Shown here in pieces: positions 21,176-32,982 of a DNA stretch of 64,000 bases. Source of the stretch: Acanthosepion pharaonis (Eukaryota; Mollusca; Cephalopoda; Sepiida; Sepiidae); assembly GCA_903632075.3 (NCBI GenBank), contig CAHIKZ030005407.1, positions 2,077,501 through 2,141,500 of the forward strand, in the 5' to 3' direction. Position 1 is the first letter of the stretch. Every line of letters begins with the position of its first letter. The position numbers were made by a program, and so were the translations under genes. The notes under the pieces are model-generated. The model was not told the origin of the DNA. It was given only the letters and a program-made list of their open reading frames with translations, and searched no databases.

Positions 21176-21817
21176 CACATGTTTATACGCAACTAAATCA
21201 AGTGCCCATACCGGTCCCTAACACTACCTTAAGACACAAATACTTTATCTTGGATTAGCATAAATATGCCCAACTGTAGAAAATTTAAGCAAGATTGTAA
21301 TTGTATCTAAGCATCTAATTTTTCACATAAATCAAGAGGAAGATGCGATGGCATTTTTAGTTTATTATCAAAATCAGTTGTTTTTAAACACTATTTTAAA
21401 TGAATTAAAAATTCTCCGCTTATAGCAAAATTCTATTTTAAGTAAATTTGTTTAAAACAAGGAATTTATAAAATGTGTAAAAAACTAAATTTATATTTTC
21501 ACAGTTTTTATATCCTGTACTTAATGTCATCATCAATAGGTTTTGTTATTTAAAATGGTTGCTTTCTACTGTAAAATTCACTATAATTTAAAAAATAGAA
21601 ATAGACAGAAAAGATAACTTAAGAAAATTACTAGAGTAACATGAAGAAAAATGGATTTTGTGCCTCAAATCACTTTGACCAAACGGACTTAACCACAAAT
21701 TTAACAACACAGATATATAATGTGAATGGTTTGAATGTTACTTGAGTCGTAAAACTAGCAGTCACCTTGTGGTATTGGTTCCTATATGCCTCTCTGTCAT
21801 TATCTTTCCCTCTGAAC
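21176..21817. other. AT-rich DNA, nothing recognised
   Basis: No repeat or coding match was seen. Confidence 0.4.
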
Positions 21818-22670
<853 letters not shown>

Positions 22671-22672
22671 AG

Positions 22673-22940
22673 CTAATAGTTCAAACCAAAAATCTGATGA
22701 TGCCTACAAAAAACCGTTAACTCGTGTCTATTGTTTAATAGATTATTATTATTTAGAAGCTTAATTATGTGCAATTTCTCATGGAGGCATAAAGGGCATG
22801 GGTCATCCCAAGTTTTACATGTTCTAGCCTTGTTAATAATTTTCCATTTAACTTTAGGTGTCCTATTTGTTTCCTTCAAATGCCAAAAATATTTAGATAG
22901 GGAAGTCTGATTTCTTTTGTTTATATTATTGAAAGAACAC
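22673..22940 (-). mobile_element. Penelope-like element, C-terminal endonuclease fragment
   Basis: The minus strand reads KCSFNNINKRNQTSLSKYFW, then HLKETNRTPKVKWKIINKA, CPLCLHEKLHII, and LLNNRHELTVFCRHH. The order TSLSKYxW, KWKIINKA, CxLCLxEKLxII, LLNxRxEL, CRHH is one I associate with the GIY-YIG tail and Cys-rich end of cnidarian- and mollusc-type Penelope-like elements. It is open for 68 codons. The catalytic GIY-YIG half and the RT are missing. It is clearly a different lineage from the copies at 8130 and 47560. Confidence 0.65.
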
Positions 22941-23359
22941 TTATGCTGCCTTAAAGATAGATGGAGGCAGCATAAGTTAATAAGCTAATGGACAGAGTTG
23001 AATTAGACCAGGAAACAGTAGTATTAAAAAACTTACAAAAATCATAGTAATATCTGCAACTTTTATCAACAAGAAAAATTAGTTATAGTAACATTTCCAG
23101 ACCTCAAAAAATCTTTTGAAGGAGGGATCATAAATAATGAACCGTTGCATACATACTAAAATGTTCCTTTTGTGTTCATATGAACCGGCATAAAAAGAAA
23201 GTGCGTACATTACATTTATCCACCGATACATTTTCTTGTTTTATTTATTTGATTTCTTCCTCCTCCTTCTCTCCTTCTATCGCACCTCGTGTCGTGTGCA
23301 TATTTATTTTTTAATGATATAGCGTTCATTAATTTAAAAAAATAAAAGCGTTAGGAAAT

Positions 23360-23362
<3 letters not shown>
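22941..23362. other. AT-rich DNA, nothing recognised
   Basis: gcagcataag at 22943 and 22967 forms a local inverted pair. Otherwise nothing is recognised. Confidence 0.35.

Positions 23363-23411
<49 letters not shown>
23363..23411. repeat. (TA)n microsatellite
   Basis: About 25 TA units. Confidence 0.95.
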
Positions 23412-23414
<3 letters not shown>

Positions 23415-23880
23415 TATTATATTATATATATTTATATACATTCACAGGTAAGTAATTTTAACGAGGGTAGCTGATATGTTCTTGCTACATACACATCAAC
23501 TAAACTCACCGCGGAGGGGTATAGCTCATACGATCAAGTTGGGAATGGCGAAGAATCACCATTAATTAGGGGGAAAAAAACAAACAAACAGCAGAATAAA
23601 ATCATAAGAGTTCCTCGAAAGTGCATTTTAGGACAGGAAAAAGTAGGACCTCAACAAAGGTGCATAATGCTAAAAGCAAAATAATGCTCAACAATACCGG
23701 GACCTCGAAGTACCCCATATCGGAGGATCTAAGTTAAATAAAGGAAGTAAGCAACACTTAAGTGTGTATGCTATAAACGCACACCGGAGCAGAGCATTAA
23801 TATTTTTAAATAAATATCCCGGTGAACAGCGACAGATACGCGCATACACACACACATATACGTACACATATGTACATACA
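23412..23880. other. Intervening DNA, nothing recognised
   Basis: The ggggtatagctca string at 23516 resembles a tRNA 5' end, but no cloverleaf or box B follows at the right spacing. Confidence 0.35.
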
Positions 23881-23941
23881 TGTCTATCTGTCTATGTCTG
23901 TCTGTCTGTCTCTCTCTCTATATATATATGTATGACAATGG

Positions 23942-24008
<67 letters not shown>
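23881..24008. repeat. Compound TCTG/CT/TA microsatellite
   Basis: tctg and (CT)n units, then two TA runs, the longer from 23944 to 24007. Confidence 0.95.
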
Positions 24009-24010
<2 letters not shown>

Positions 24011-24169
24011 AAAGAGAACTTCAGACCATCTGAATATTTTGAAGATCATGGATTGGTGAAAATGACAATCACTATGCAATGTTGATTCCTGTGTCCACGC
24101 TGTATACTTACAAACACTCTTATACCGACACTGATCAATCTTCCTACGTAAATACAACAAATTTTAAAT

Positions 24170-24172
24170 AAT

Positions 24173-24229
<57 letters not shown>

Positions 24230-24277
24230 AGCCTATTTACAATGTGTGAATGGTTGGAGATGATTTCATTACATGTG

Positions 24278-24360
<83 letters not shown>

Positions 24361-24380
24361 ATGTGTGTATGTGTGTGTGA
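24170..24380. repeat. Paired (TA)n arrays, the second with (TG)n
   Basis: (TA)n at 24175-24225 and 24281-24340, the latter followed by (TG)n to 24380. Confidence 0.95.
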
Positions 24381-25044
24381 AAATGGAAGAAAAGAAAAGA
24401 AATATATATAACTGTTTTGTCCGGCTTCTCTTTTAAGAAGACGTCCATATAAGACGTAAAAATCAACGAGAATAAAGATAAAGTTTAGCTCTCAATGAAT
24501 CTCCCTTCAAACTACAAGTATCATAAATCTACTGAAAGGTATACACACATACACACGCATACAAGTAAAGGAACGTATGTTCAATACATGTCAAGCGTAA
24601 ACAAAAGCATATGCTCCCGTTTACTCCTTAAATGCCATGTTCCTTTAGGATGTCGGCGAACAAGGGTTTCCTTAATGCGTGAGGGGTTGCTGAAAAATGA
24701 TCCGCCAGACCAAGAAGGCCTTAAAAAAAATCTGTTTCATCATTTGATCAGATTTTGGGAAGTGGGTTCGATTAAGAACTTTTCAATACCCACCCAGGTA
24801 TTTACATAATACATTAATATAATTCTCACTGAGAAAGATATCAGGGCACTTGCTTGTTCGTTTCTCCGCTGCTTGAACTTAGAACTGTTCGCCTCCTATA
24901 CTGTCTGCCAACCAAAACTCAAAAGGTCAATTTTGTACTTCCATCTTAATAGTAGATGATGGAACGTGAGCACATAGGTACATGTGCATATTATTAAACT
25001 AAAGTACAAATACACAGATGTACAAATATATCGATGCATTTCAA
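24381..25044. other. Intervening DNA, nothing recognised
   Basis: The 104-aa open frame at 24495-24809 has no recognisable domain. It is probably chance. Confidence 0.35.
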
Positions 25045-25155
25045 AGTGGTGTAAGCTTGTCTTGCTAGATCAGTTACGATCTGAGTAGTGAGTTCGATCC
25101 CCACTGATTTCTCCATACTTTTCATTGCGTCCCATCTAAGCTACGCTGAGTAAAA
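25045..25155 (+). mobile_element. tRNA-derived SINE, family 2
   Basis: The head is tggtgtaagcttgtcttgc (box-A side) with gagttcgatccccactg as box B (25090-25106). The tail cccatctaagctacgctgag matches the catctaagttacgctta end of the minus-strand copies at 55975-56200. Confidence 0.6.
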
Positions 25156-25337
25156 TACTGTACAAAGTCACGCACCCACACACATATACAATATAGGCTA
25201 ACTGTTCAGGGGCTACACTCTGTATTTTAACAGATATTTCAAAGAAACAGGTGAAAACTTCGAGGTTTCGTGCTTTTTCAAAAGTAATTTACTACCTCAC
25301 ATGTACCGTAGGGACTTTCTCTTCCTGAAGGGTTTTA

Positions 25338-25339
<2 letters not shown>

Positions 25340-25411
<72 letters not shown>
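25340..25411. repeat. (TA)n microsatellite
   Basis: About 35 TA units ending just before the mariner fragment. Confidence 0.95.
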
Positions 25412-25415
<4 letters not shown>

Positions 25416-25424
25416 GTGTGTTTT

Positions 25425-25900
25425 TGTGTGGTGCGATGGATAGCGATGGCAACGTTATGCCTCCATTAATCATCCATACGGCCTCAGGCTCAATACGGAG
25501 AAGGTCTACATCAAGTACCTTGGGAAGGTAGTGCTGCCCTGGGTCAATTTTGCGACAACATAACACCTTAAATCTGGCCACGTAACTCCCCAAACTGTAA
25601 CCCCTTTGATTGATGTTGGACGCAGTTGAGCGAGAGACGAACACAACTCCTTGTAACACTAAAGATAAACTGAAGGCAAGGATTATGGAAGCATTGACCA
25701 ACTTAAACAAAGAAACCGTCCAGAATTCAGAGTTCCTCTGGAGGCCGTGTTAAAACCAATGGCGATTTCACTGTATAAATTTACTCTTTAGCATTTCAAG
25801 TTTAATTTTGCTAAATATATCTGTTAAAATAAGATGTCAGTGTTATTTTCATTTTGTGTAATTTAGACGACAATTTATTCATCGCACCCTGTATATGTCT
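25425..25900 (+). mobile_element. Tc1/mariner transposase fragment and 3' end
   Basis: This is a second, more deleted copy of the mariner at 862-1667. It starts at AMDSDGNVMPPLI (25435-25475). It lacks the WQQDSA block and resumes at cataacaccttaaatctggccacgtaactcccc. It then continues through cagttgagcgagagacgaacac and aaggattatggaagcattgac to the same 3' end (tgttaaaataagatgtcagtg .. atcgcaccctgtata). The 5' part is replaced by the (TA)n tract. Stops break the frame. Confidence 0.8.
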
Positions 25901-26690
25901 TCTCAACGCTTTTTATTTTGTGATTAAATATCATATCCACATTTTAAAGAGACTTTATTTCAGTTACTTTTTGTAAATTTGTAATTTTAATGCATAGAGC
26001 TTTGTTCTGATTAAGTTTTGGATGATTATTTTTAACCGTTAAAAGAATACAATGTATAGACGAGCATTTCGGTATATGCGTGTATATAATCATCTTGGGT
26101 GTTGTCTGTCTGTATGTTTTGGACCGTCTGTTTTGTGATTGCATGTATGTATGTATCTGTATGTGCTCATCTGTATCTGTATGCATGTATGTAGTTAATG
26201 GAGAAATATAGCAGGGAGAGCGCAAGTATTTCAGAAGAAGAGGTTCAAAGAAAAAATCTTCGGATTCTGCAGTTGACTTACGTGTCGATTCTTTTTCAAA
26301 TGACAAAACCAATTATCACCAAGTACATTACCTCTTCATTAACAGCTCCTCACAACTAAAGCCATTTTCTATTTATCTAAGATTGCTCGTACCCCCAGCA
26401 AATCTTTAAGTATGAATTGGGCCTGGCTTCAAGCAGACGATTGTCTATTTATACATACAAGGAAGATAAGGTTATTATTTAGATAACGATTGAAAATAGA
26501 GACGTGGTTATATTTACATTGAAGGCAGTTCGTCACTGTTGTGCGAATGCGTGATGCATTCATTGCGTTTATTAAATATATGAATGACTCTTATGCAATT
26601 TAGTTTTTTCTTCTTTGATTTTTCCTTTTATTTCTGTTTGTTGGCATCGAGACAATTTCTCATTCAAACAAACTAAAGACAAACTAAACT
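25901..26690. other. Intervening DNA, nothing recognised
   Basis: gtatgtatctgt/gcatgtatg runs at 26140-26200 are a loose tetranucleotide repeat. The 122-aa minus-strand frame matches nothing I know. Confidence 0.35.
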
Positions 26691-27085
26691 CTTTTTCTCC
26701 TTTTTGACACACTTTTTTTTATTCTTTTTTATTTCTTTTTTGTCTTCTGTTTCTTCTTTTTTCTTCATTCTCCGTCTCTTCTTCTTTTTATCCTATTCCC
26801 CCCTTTTTTTTAAAAAAATCCTTATTGTGCCTCTTCTTTTTCTACCTCCTCTATTTACCCAGTTTCATCTTCTTCATTTTCGTTTTTTCTTTTCTTCTTT
26901 TCCTCTGCATCTTCTTATTCTTTACATTACTGTTTCTTCTTTTGCTTCTTCTTTTCTTCCACTTCTCTCGCTTTTAATCCTCCCCATTTTCTTTTTTTTC
27001 TTCTTCTCATTTTCTTCTTTTTTAATTGTTGTCTTCTTCCTCTTTCCTTGTTTTTTCCCCTCTTCATATATTTTTTTAATCCTTT
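26690..27085. repeat. Polypyrimidine tract
   Basis: About 400 bases of T- and C-rich plus strand with few purines. The 133-aa Phe/Leu/Ser frame is an artefact. Confidence 0.9.
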
Positions 27086-27089
27086 CTAC

Positions 27090-27590
27090 TCGGGCAAGGC
27101 GATAATCACACTACGACGCAAAGGGTTACTGAGAATGAACGAAAATGAGATGTTAGTGAAATGAAAGGTAAAAAAGAACACGATTCAGGAATTGAGAAGA
27201 TTAGCATTGGCGCTGCATTTAAGTTGCAGTTGTATTTAAGCTGCAGATGCTCTCCTGGAGGTTACCATCAACCAAGTTGATAGAATGGGGGAAAAAGGTT
27301 CTCACGAGTGATTAAAAGATAAGAGGTTCGTTTTGGAAGATTTAAAATTTGCATGCTGTTTCTTGTCACAGTTAACAACTGTTTGGAAGTTATCTTTGAG
27401 TGTAACTGCCAGTTATACTCTGTCGAACTTACTATTAAGAAAGGAGTAAATAGTTGTGTCATCAGCATAAATAACTAGTTGGGAATTGATGTAATCTGAA
27501 ACATATGAAGTGCTAAAATAGAAATTAAAAATGATGGGGATATTGACGAATATGAGAGTTGAGAACAGTTATGTGAACATTTCCAAGAAT
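27090..27590 (-). mobile_element. LINE-A fragment: RT palm segment plus 3' UTR
   Basis: On the minus strand the frame NSQLVIYADDTTIYSFLNSK (27478-27420) carries the YADD catalytic box of a non-LTR reverse transcriptase (codons at 27469-27458). It is followed by LKDNFQTVVNCDKK and NFKSSKTNLLSFNH, typical RT blocks after the active site. Left of it lies the LINE-A 3' end (plus strand: gcaaggcgataatcacactacg .. gggttactgagaatgaacgaa), so the C-terminal part of the RT was deleted. Frameshifts are present upstream of the YADD box. Confidence 0.75.
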
Positions 27591-27611
27591 CACGAACTCG
27601 AACTAACACTG

Positions 27612-27614
27612 GTA

Positions 27615-27661
<47 letters not shown>

Positions 27662-27680
27662 CGAAGTAGTAGTAGTAAGA
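27612..27680. repeat. (AAT)n with a short (AGT)n
   Basis: About 16 AAT units, then tagtagtagtaag. Confidence 0.9.
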
Positions 27681-27985
27681 GTAGGAAAGCAATGACTAAT
27701 CAAGATAAAAAAAACCCAAGATCTGACAAGTATAGAACGGGGAGACGTGTACAGAACACGTTGCCATTGGAGCACTGGACGCAATCAAGATTGGAATTAC
27801 GAACTATCTTCAATAGAAAAGCACACGCAGGAAGGTTACAAATATTCGCACCTTAATTATAACCAGCACTGTTCACATCCTGGGGAGGTGTTATGTCTTC
27901 ATTCCATTTAATGAAGATAACACAATCATGAAATATAATGTCAAATGGAGTCAACGTAGTCATACTGAATTCTGTAGTAAGGATA
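27681..27985. other. Unrecognised moderately complex DNA
   Basis: Open for about 60 codons on the plus strand (NQDKKNPRSDKYRTGRRVQN..) just after the AAT run. I do not recognise it. It could be a LINE scrap next to its AAT tail. Confidence 0.3.
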
Positions 27986-28097
27986 TAGGGCTCGCTCTCA
28001 ACTAGCTCTACTGACTATTCTCGACGTTAGTATATATGCTGTTTGGACGAGTCCAAGTCATATTCTGGAGAGGTGTGTTCATCTCCACAACACCCAC
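27985..28097 (-). repeat. 3' LTR remnant of the gypsy element
   Basis: The 28049-28093 segment matches 32471-32514 with few differences. The rest of the LTR is too diverged to delimit. Confidence 0.6.
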
Positions 28098-28384
28098 TTC
28101 TAGATACACACTTTCTTTAGTCGTAACTTTTTCTGAAAAGGGTCCATTTCCAACGTTTCAGCCAGATTACGTTTTCGCTTAACCTGACGTTTTATTTTAA
28201 TATTAAATTTAAGAATAGATACTTCACCGGTATCGTAAAGTATGTCCATGAATTAAATTGTATTGGTTGCTTATTCTGTGCAAATCTAAACTTCAATTGA
28301 TTTATGTCTTCTATGTTGAAATCGTTCGCATTCGACAATGTACATCATACTAAGAAGGCATCGAATAATTTTGCCTGCCTATTT

Positions 28385-28745
28385 CCCTTTCCGACACATG
28401 GCAGAGTGGATAAAGGCGTTGGTTAGATCAAGTGTCATGGCCCAAATAGTGTGAGTTCAATACCCGGTTAAGGCAGTGGAGAACTTGGAGAGGGGAATTA
28501 ACAGGAGATAACTCATAACTGACATCCATTAAACATGGTACGTGGAACTAAAACAGTCTACCCCAGTGAGTGAAATAAACCAAACCAAGTGAAGAAGGTC
28601 GGAGCGTACAACGGCCGAAACGTTGTAATAAATATGGCAACAAAGATGAGGACAATAGTCCGAATAATGTAAATAGTGTACATAATAAATATGGAGACAA
28701 TAGTCCGAATAATGTAAATAGTGTATATAATACCTCATCTCAGAA
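28385..28745 (+). mobile_element. tRNA-headed repeat with hammerhead-like core, nested in gypsy pol
   Basis: The head looks like a tRNA-Leu/Ser type Pol III promoter: tggcagagtgg (box A, 28399-28409) and gagttcaatacc (box B, 28453-28464), about 54 bases apart. The body matches the minus-strand copy at 49736-50015: gcagtggagaacttgg, taacaggagataactcataa, ccattaaacatgg, acagtctaccccagtgag. It then carries gtgaaga, a 5-bp stem (28597-28601 with 28612-28616), gaaac, and the tail aataaatatgg.racaatagtccgaataatgtaaatagtgta, which is repeated twice. The gtgaaga..gaaac layout resembles the CUGANGA..GAAA hammerhead core, with the first C changed to G in this copy. Pol of the gypsy element resumes on both sides. 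Confidence 0.65.
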
Positions 28746-29475
28746 ATATAGGCAGATAAAGAAGACTTTATCGCCGATCTTAAATGGTAGTTTCAGATGT
28801 TTGACTTTTCTTTTATTCCCTGACGGCAATTTGTCAAAAATAGTTCTAACTTTCCTATCAAATATAGGGTTAGGGTGACATGTTCGCTGCGACGTTTGCA
28901 TTTGACGTCATTCGATATACGCTCAAAAATTCTTGTAGTAGCGTTTCTTCAGCTTTCAAGCCTTTAGCTTTTCTTAATGCCCTTTTGAAGTTGTCAACAA
29001 ACCGCTCACCTTGACCATTCGACCTTGTATGATAAATCGCCGCTGTTAAATGTTCAACCGCGTAGTATTTGCAAAATTTTTTATACTCATTAGAAGTAAA
29101 TTGAGTACAATTATCAGATACCACAACCTTGCAAAAAGTTCGCGTAATAATTTAATCATTATTGCGGTAGTAAGTCGTCTACACTTTAATATCTCGGGCC
29201 ATTTTGTGAAACTGTCGACCACAATTAAATAGTATGAACCATTTAGTGGTCCAGCAAAGTTCATATATAGTCTTGCCCACGGGTTATCAGTGCTAACTAT
29301 GCCTGATAATTTATAGGTCGTGATTTTACTGGTGAATTACAGCAATTACATTTTCTGTATTTTGAGTATCCTTGTCTAACCTTGTCCAATAAACGTAACT
29401 TCTCACCAGGGACTTATTCCTCACTATTCCCGGATGTCCTAGGTGGAATTGTTTCAAAATCCTTTTTTTTAATGA
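28746..29475 (-). pseudogene. Gypsy integrase (pol) remnant
   Basis: Minus-strand frames show QFHLGHPGIVRNKS (29460-29415), the His-His half of the N-terminal zinc-binding domain. The catalytic core follows with first Asp in YLIVVDSFTKWPEI (29240-29190), second Asp in MVSDNCTQFTS (29124-29090) and Glu in GQGERFVDNFKRAL (29010-28970). The three acidic residues are all still readable, but the core is split over two frames. The C-terminal part is cut by the insertion at 28385-28745 and resumes near 28380 with IVECERFQHRRH. Confidence 0.8.
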
Positions 29476-31100
29476 TCACGGAATTACTACTCTTTCTGCG
29501 TAGAAAAGTACTCTATCACAAATAGAAAATGCAGTATTATTGTTACCAGGTTTAATTTTAGGTTTACTCCATTTCGACTTAACGTCATTCATAGTTTTCT
29601 GAATAAACGTATCCTTTCTAGAATGAATTTTGATATCGTCTATCGTGACCGGCAATTCATTAATAGGTTTACACACCAAGCTTTTAATTTCGTTTTTGGA
29701 TTCCAGCGGAGCAACTACAGTATCTTCAAAATCTTCTTTACAGTTCGATATCAGTCTGGACAAGCCATCTGCGTGGTCTAGTTTTTCTGACGATCGAAAT
29801 TCCATCTTGAAATCATAGTTCAATAAAATCTTAACCCAACGCTATAGTCCGTTGGCAGTATGCATGGGAATCTCTTTATGAGAACCGGATATACTTAATA
29901 ATAGGTGATGATCAGTTTGCAGTATGAATTTTCTTCCTAATATTATCCTGCGAAGTTTCTGTACAGCAAAATTATAGCAAGTGATTCCTTTACAATTTGT
30001 GTGTAGCATTTTTCCGTATTTGTCAATTTGAAGCGTGGCTAACTGCTTTCATGTAGCGTCTCCGAATTATGGCCTATTAACGCTCCTATGCAGTATTCGC
30101 TCGCATCCAACGCTACTATTATCTGTCGCTGCGGTAGTAATGTTTCGGTGATAGCTTTGAATTTGTAGTTTTTTTTAATTCCTTCAAAAGCTTTTTGACA
30201 TTCCGCAGACCAATTCCTTTTTTAAGTAAATTATTCCGAGGTGCTCGCACCTTGTACATATCTAGCACATAAATATTATAATAATTTGCTAATCCGAGAA
30301 ATGATTATAGGGTCACTAAATTATTCAGGAGAGGCATGTCTTTAATGGTACTTGCTCCAGCGGCATCTTGTCTTCGCCCTTTTTTTGTCGATTATCTGGC
30401 CTAAATATTTTATCTTGTCTGAAGAAAGAACTTACATTTCTATTCACTGAGTTTGAATCCGTAATCATGTATTCTCTGAAATACTTGCTGAATCAGATTT
30501 ACGTGTTGTATTATCGTAGCGCTCTTAATAAGTATAAGCAACAACACCGTCTAGTCCAGCCAACATTATATCTATTATTTGCTGGAAAATACCCGAGGCT
30601 ACTTTAACACATAAGGGTAATCTTCTAAACTTGTAGTGTCCTTTATGTTTATTACTAGTCACATGCTAGAGTTCCTCATCCACTTCAGTTTGAAGATATG
30701 CCTCAAACAGGTCAATTTTCGAAATGAAATACCATCATTTAATTTGGCAGCTATATTCTCTGGTGTTGGTAGGGGATATAAATGTGGTAGAAGGCAGTCA
30801 TTCAAACCAGTCGAAAAATCTGCCCACATAAACGGATTTTATTATTTTTCTTTCTAATATAAAGCGCTGTCGTGGATCATTCTGAATAATCTATTTTTCA
30901 ATAACTCTGTGGTTTTCTGACCCATCAAATTCGCTGTTAATAGACTCCAACACAGCAAAGGGTATCTTTCTTTTAGGCTTAAAAACTGGTACCACATTTT
31001 CTTTTAATTTGAAAAATGCCTTTGATTTAGTACATTTTCCCAACTTCTCTGAAAACTATTCGTGAATATATTTTTAGCTTACTCAGTGTTTCCTTATATT
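29476..31100 (-). pseudogene. Gypsy reverse transcriptase and RNase H remnant
   Basis: On the minus strand PVFKPKRKIPFA lies near 31000-30960. ADFSTGLNDCLLPHLYPLP (about 30825-30768) and KFRRLPLCVKVASGIFQQII (about 30640-30570) are RT fingers and palm blocks. The YxDD catalytic box expected next is destroyed by a stop and frameshift. RNase H to linker sequence follows, ending at HADGLSRL (29775-29750) within the open frame 29823-29476. At least four stops separate the blocks, so no enzyme can be made. Confidence 0.75.
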
Positions 31101-31266
31101 TTTCTCTGATGAACAATTAATTCTTCTATAGAATGAATTAAGCGCCAAATAATTCTAACCAATCGACGCCTAGCAAAATTCGATTTGAAATTTTTTAATA
31201 CGTAAACATCTGCTTTTTTAGTTTTATCCGCAAGAGCGATGTTACACGTAATTTTCCCAAGAAAAA

Positions 31267-32340
31267 TTAATTTCTTGCCTGATTATCATCTTGCAATTTT
31301 GTCGATTTTTTCTTGTTAGGCTTGCCAATTCTATTCCAGGTTTGTTCATCAATAATTGTGATATCGTGACCAGTGTCCAATTGAAATCTCACCGTAACTT
31401 TATTCATTTTTAACGTCATGGATTTTCTATTATTTGAACGTTCCAGTTTTTTAGCTGGTAGCACTACATTTAGCAAGTTAATTTGTATATTTCTTTTGCT
31501 TTTTGACTTGCAGTAGCTTCGTTCGAGACCTGTTTTTCCACAATTAAAGACGTTTGTGGTTTTAAATGGATATTCCTTTCTGAAATGAAGCATACCACAC
31601 TGATAGCAAGGGTTAAGCTTGGTTGTCATTTTTTTCTTTTGGTACTACAGTTTTTTTTCGAACCACTTGCACTTTTGACGTGTCATTTTGTTCGTTTTGT
31701 CACTGTATCGTGCCGTAAAGTGACAATTTTTTGACACTGCTCCCCAACTGTATCGTTAACTTTGAATCATGTTCAAGTTTTAAAAGGATTCGAGTGCGTA
31801 TTTCCGTATCGTTCTTGATATTAGACCTTTAACGAAGATTAGACATTTAAATCTGTCTGTTGATAGTTCATCAAGTTTAAATTTCTCACGCGAGCGGTTG
31901 ACTTTACTGGTTTATATGACAAAATCTTCATCTTTAGTAAGGTTCATGAACTGCCAACGTGTATAAAAAGTGAGTTCTTTTCGCAAAATTTTTTTTTTGA
32001 TAATATCGACACTTTCGTTAAATGACACTTTTTCTGGAGTGTTCGGTAAAATGAAATTTAGTTATTTTTCGTGTACAGAGATTACAATTTTCGTAACAGA
32101 AGACATACTTTCTTTTCATCTGACCATTTTTGACATTCTTCTCTGAAAATGGGCTCGTACCTTCTGAACTACGAAAGGAATGTAATGTTTTCACATGGCG
32201 CGTAATTAAATTCACTAATTAAGTTAGCGACTGAGCCTGGCGAAAATGAAATTGACGCATTGCCTGTTCATTTCTTTCCAGGATTCCCTTCAACTGTTCT
32301 CGATATTCATTCCGCCACCGTTGCAACTTTTGTATTAGTT
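31267..32340 (-). pseudogene. Gypsy gag with zinc knuckle and protease remnant
   Basis: The open frame 31629-31267 begins with a nucleocapsid-like knuckle (CYQCGMLHFRKEYP..FNCGKTG) and ends with an aspartic protease signature, QLDTGHDITIID (near 31380-31345), where DTG is the active-site triplet. Right of it, gag is split into short frames but remains recognisable, for example LRKLNSLFH-like and CERFKLNELSTD-like blocks at 31990-31830. In the knuckle the second CCHC has lost its normal spacing. Confidence 0.7.
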
Positions 32341-32389
32341 GCTGAATAATTATCTTTAATTATTCCATAGTGTATTATTTTCGTACAAC

Positions 32390-32515
32390 TAGTCCTTAAT
32401 TAGGAAGAAAAATTTATTTTTTCTCTCGTAACTTGCGCTTCCGACTAATTCTCTACTGACGATTTTCGGTGTCCAAGTCATATTCTGGAGAGATGTGTTC
32501 ACCTCCACAGCAGGA
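32390..32515 (-). repeat. 5' LTR remnant of the gypsy element
   Basis: Pair of 27985-28097. It is directly followed on its right by the 5S-tRNA SINE. Confidence 0.55.
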
Positions 32516-32555
32516 GTACATACATGTGAAATCTTAAGTTTCTCATTGGAATTTC

Positions 32556-32922
32556 GGCTTACGGCCATATCATGTTGAAACATTCGTACGATCACGGGAG
32601 TCAAGCAACATGGACCCTGGTCAGTACCTACATGGGTGACCGCTTGAGAATACCAGGAATTCCTGTAAGCTTGGATGTGCGGGTGGTGCAATGGATAACG
32701 GCTCCGAATTTTTAATCGGAGACGCGAATTACAATTCCAGTCAGGTTCATTATATTTTTTACGTGCAAATACCATTGGTAAAGGTGTGAATCCACTTTTT
32801 CTCACCCCCACTTACGTATTAACTAGTATGAGTTGTATCAGTAAATCATTATTTTCCCAGAAAAAAATTCTTACAATCTAAAAATATTTTCTGGCTTTAA
32901 ATAACCTACAAAAGGTCATTAA
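32556..32922 (+). mobile_element. Composite 5S rRNA-tRNA SINE, family 1
   Basis: The 5S-derived head reads ggcttacggccatatcatgt, cgtacgatcacgggagtcaa, gcaacatggaccctggtcag, and tacatgggtgaccgcttgag, up to about 32672. This is the clearest 5S match in the window. The tRNA-like part has gggtggtgcaatggataacgg as box A and an anticodon-arm-like ctccga..tcggag. The box B (ttacaattccagtc) is worn. The tail ends in ttaaataacctacaaaaggtc. It abuts the gypsy LTR remnant. Confidence 0.88.
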
Positions 32923-32982
32923 AAAATGAATCAATCATTGGAGTTTAGTTGCTCTAAAACAAATTGAAAAATCCACAAAATG

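Larger units (their letters stand above)
27985..32515 (-). mobile_element. Ty3/gypsy LTR retrotransposon, decayed, with a nested insertion
   Basis: On the minus strand the order is LTR-like end (32390-32515), gag, zinc knuckle, aspartic protease, RT, RNase H, integrase, pol C-terminus, LTR-like end (27985-28097). The LTR remnants share agtcatattctggagagrtg and the flanking tgtgttcayctccaca. Similarity to their left (tctactgac.attttcg) is weak. The element is full of stops and frameshifts and is interrupted at 28385-28745. Domain order (integrase after RNase H) fits Ty3/gypsy rather than copia. The gag and pol style is the one common in invertebrate K02A2.6-like elements, by memory. Confidence 0.8.

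Noticed and set aside
19885..21258. 457-, 410- and 239-aa open frames rich in Ile-Tyr-Leu-Ser
   Set aside because: They are translations of a (TATC)n array, which lacks stop codons in all plus frames. There is no codon structure or domain.
23513..23545. tRNA-like start ggggtatagctca
   Set aside because: No box B at the expected distance and no cloverleaf.
28399..28470. Possible tRNA-Leu gene
   Set aside because: Box A and box B are present, but the acceptor stem does not pair and the unit recurs in a worn copy at 49950. It is a promoter-like head of a repeat.
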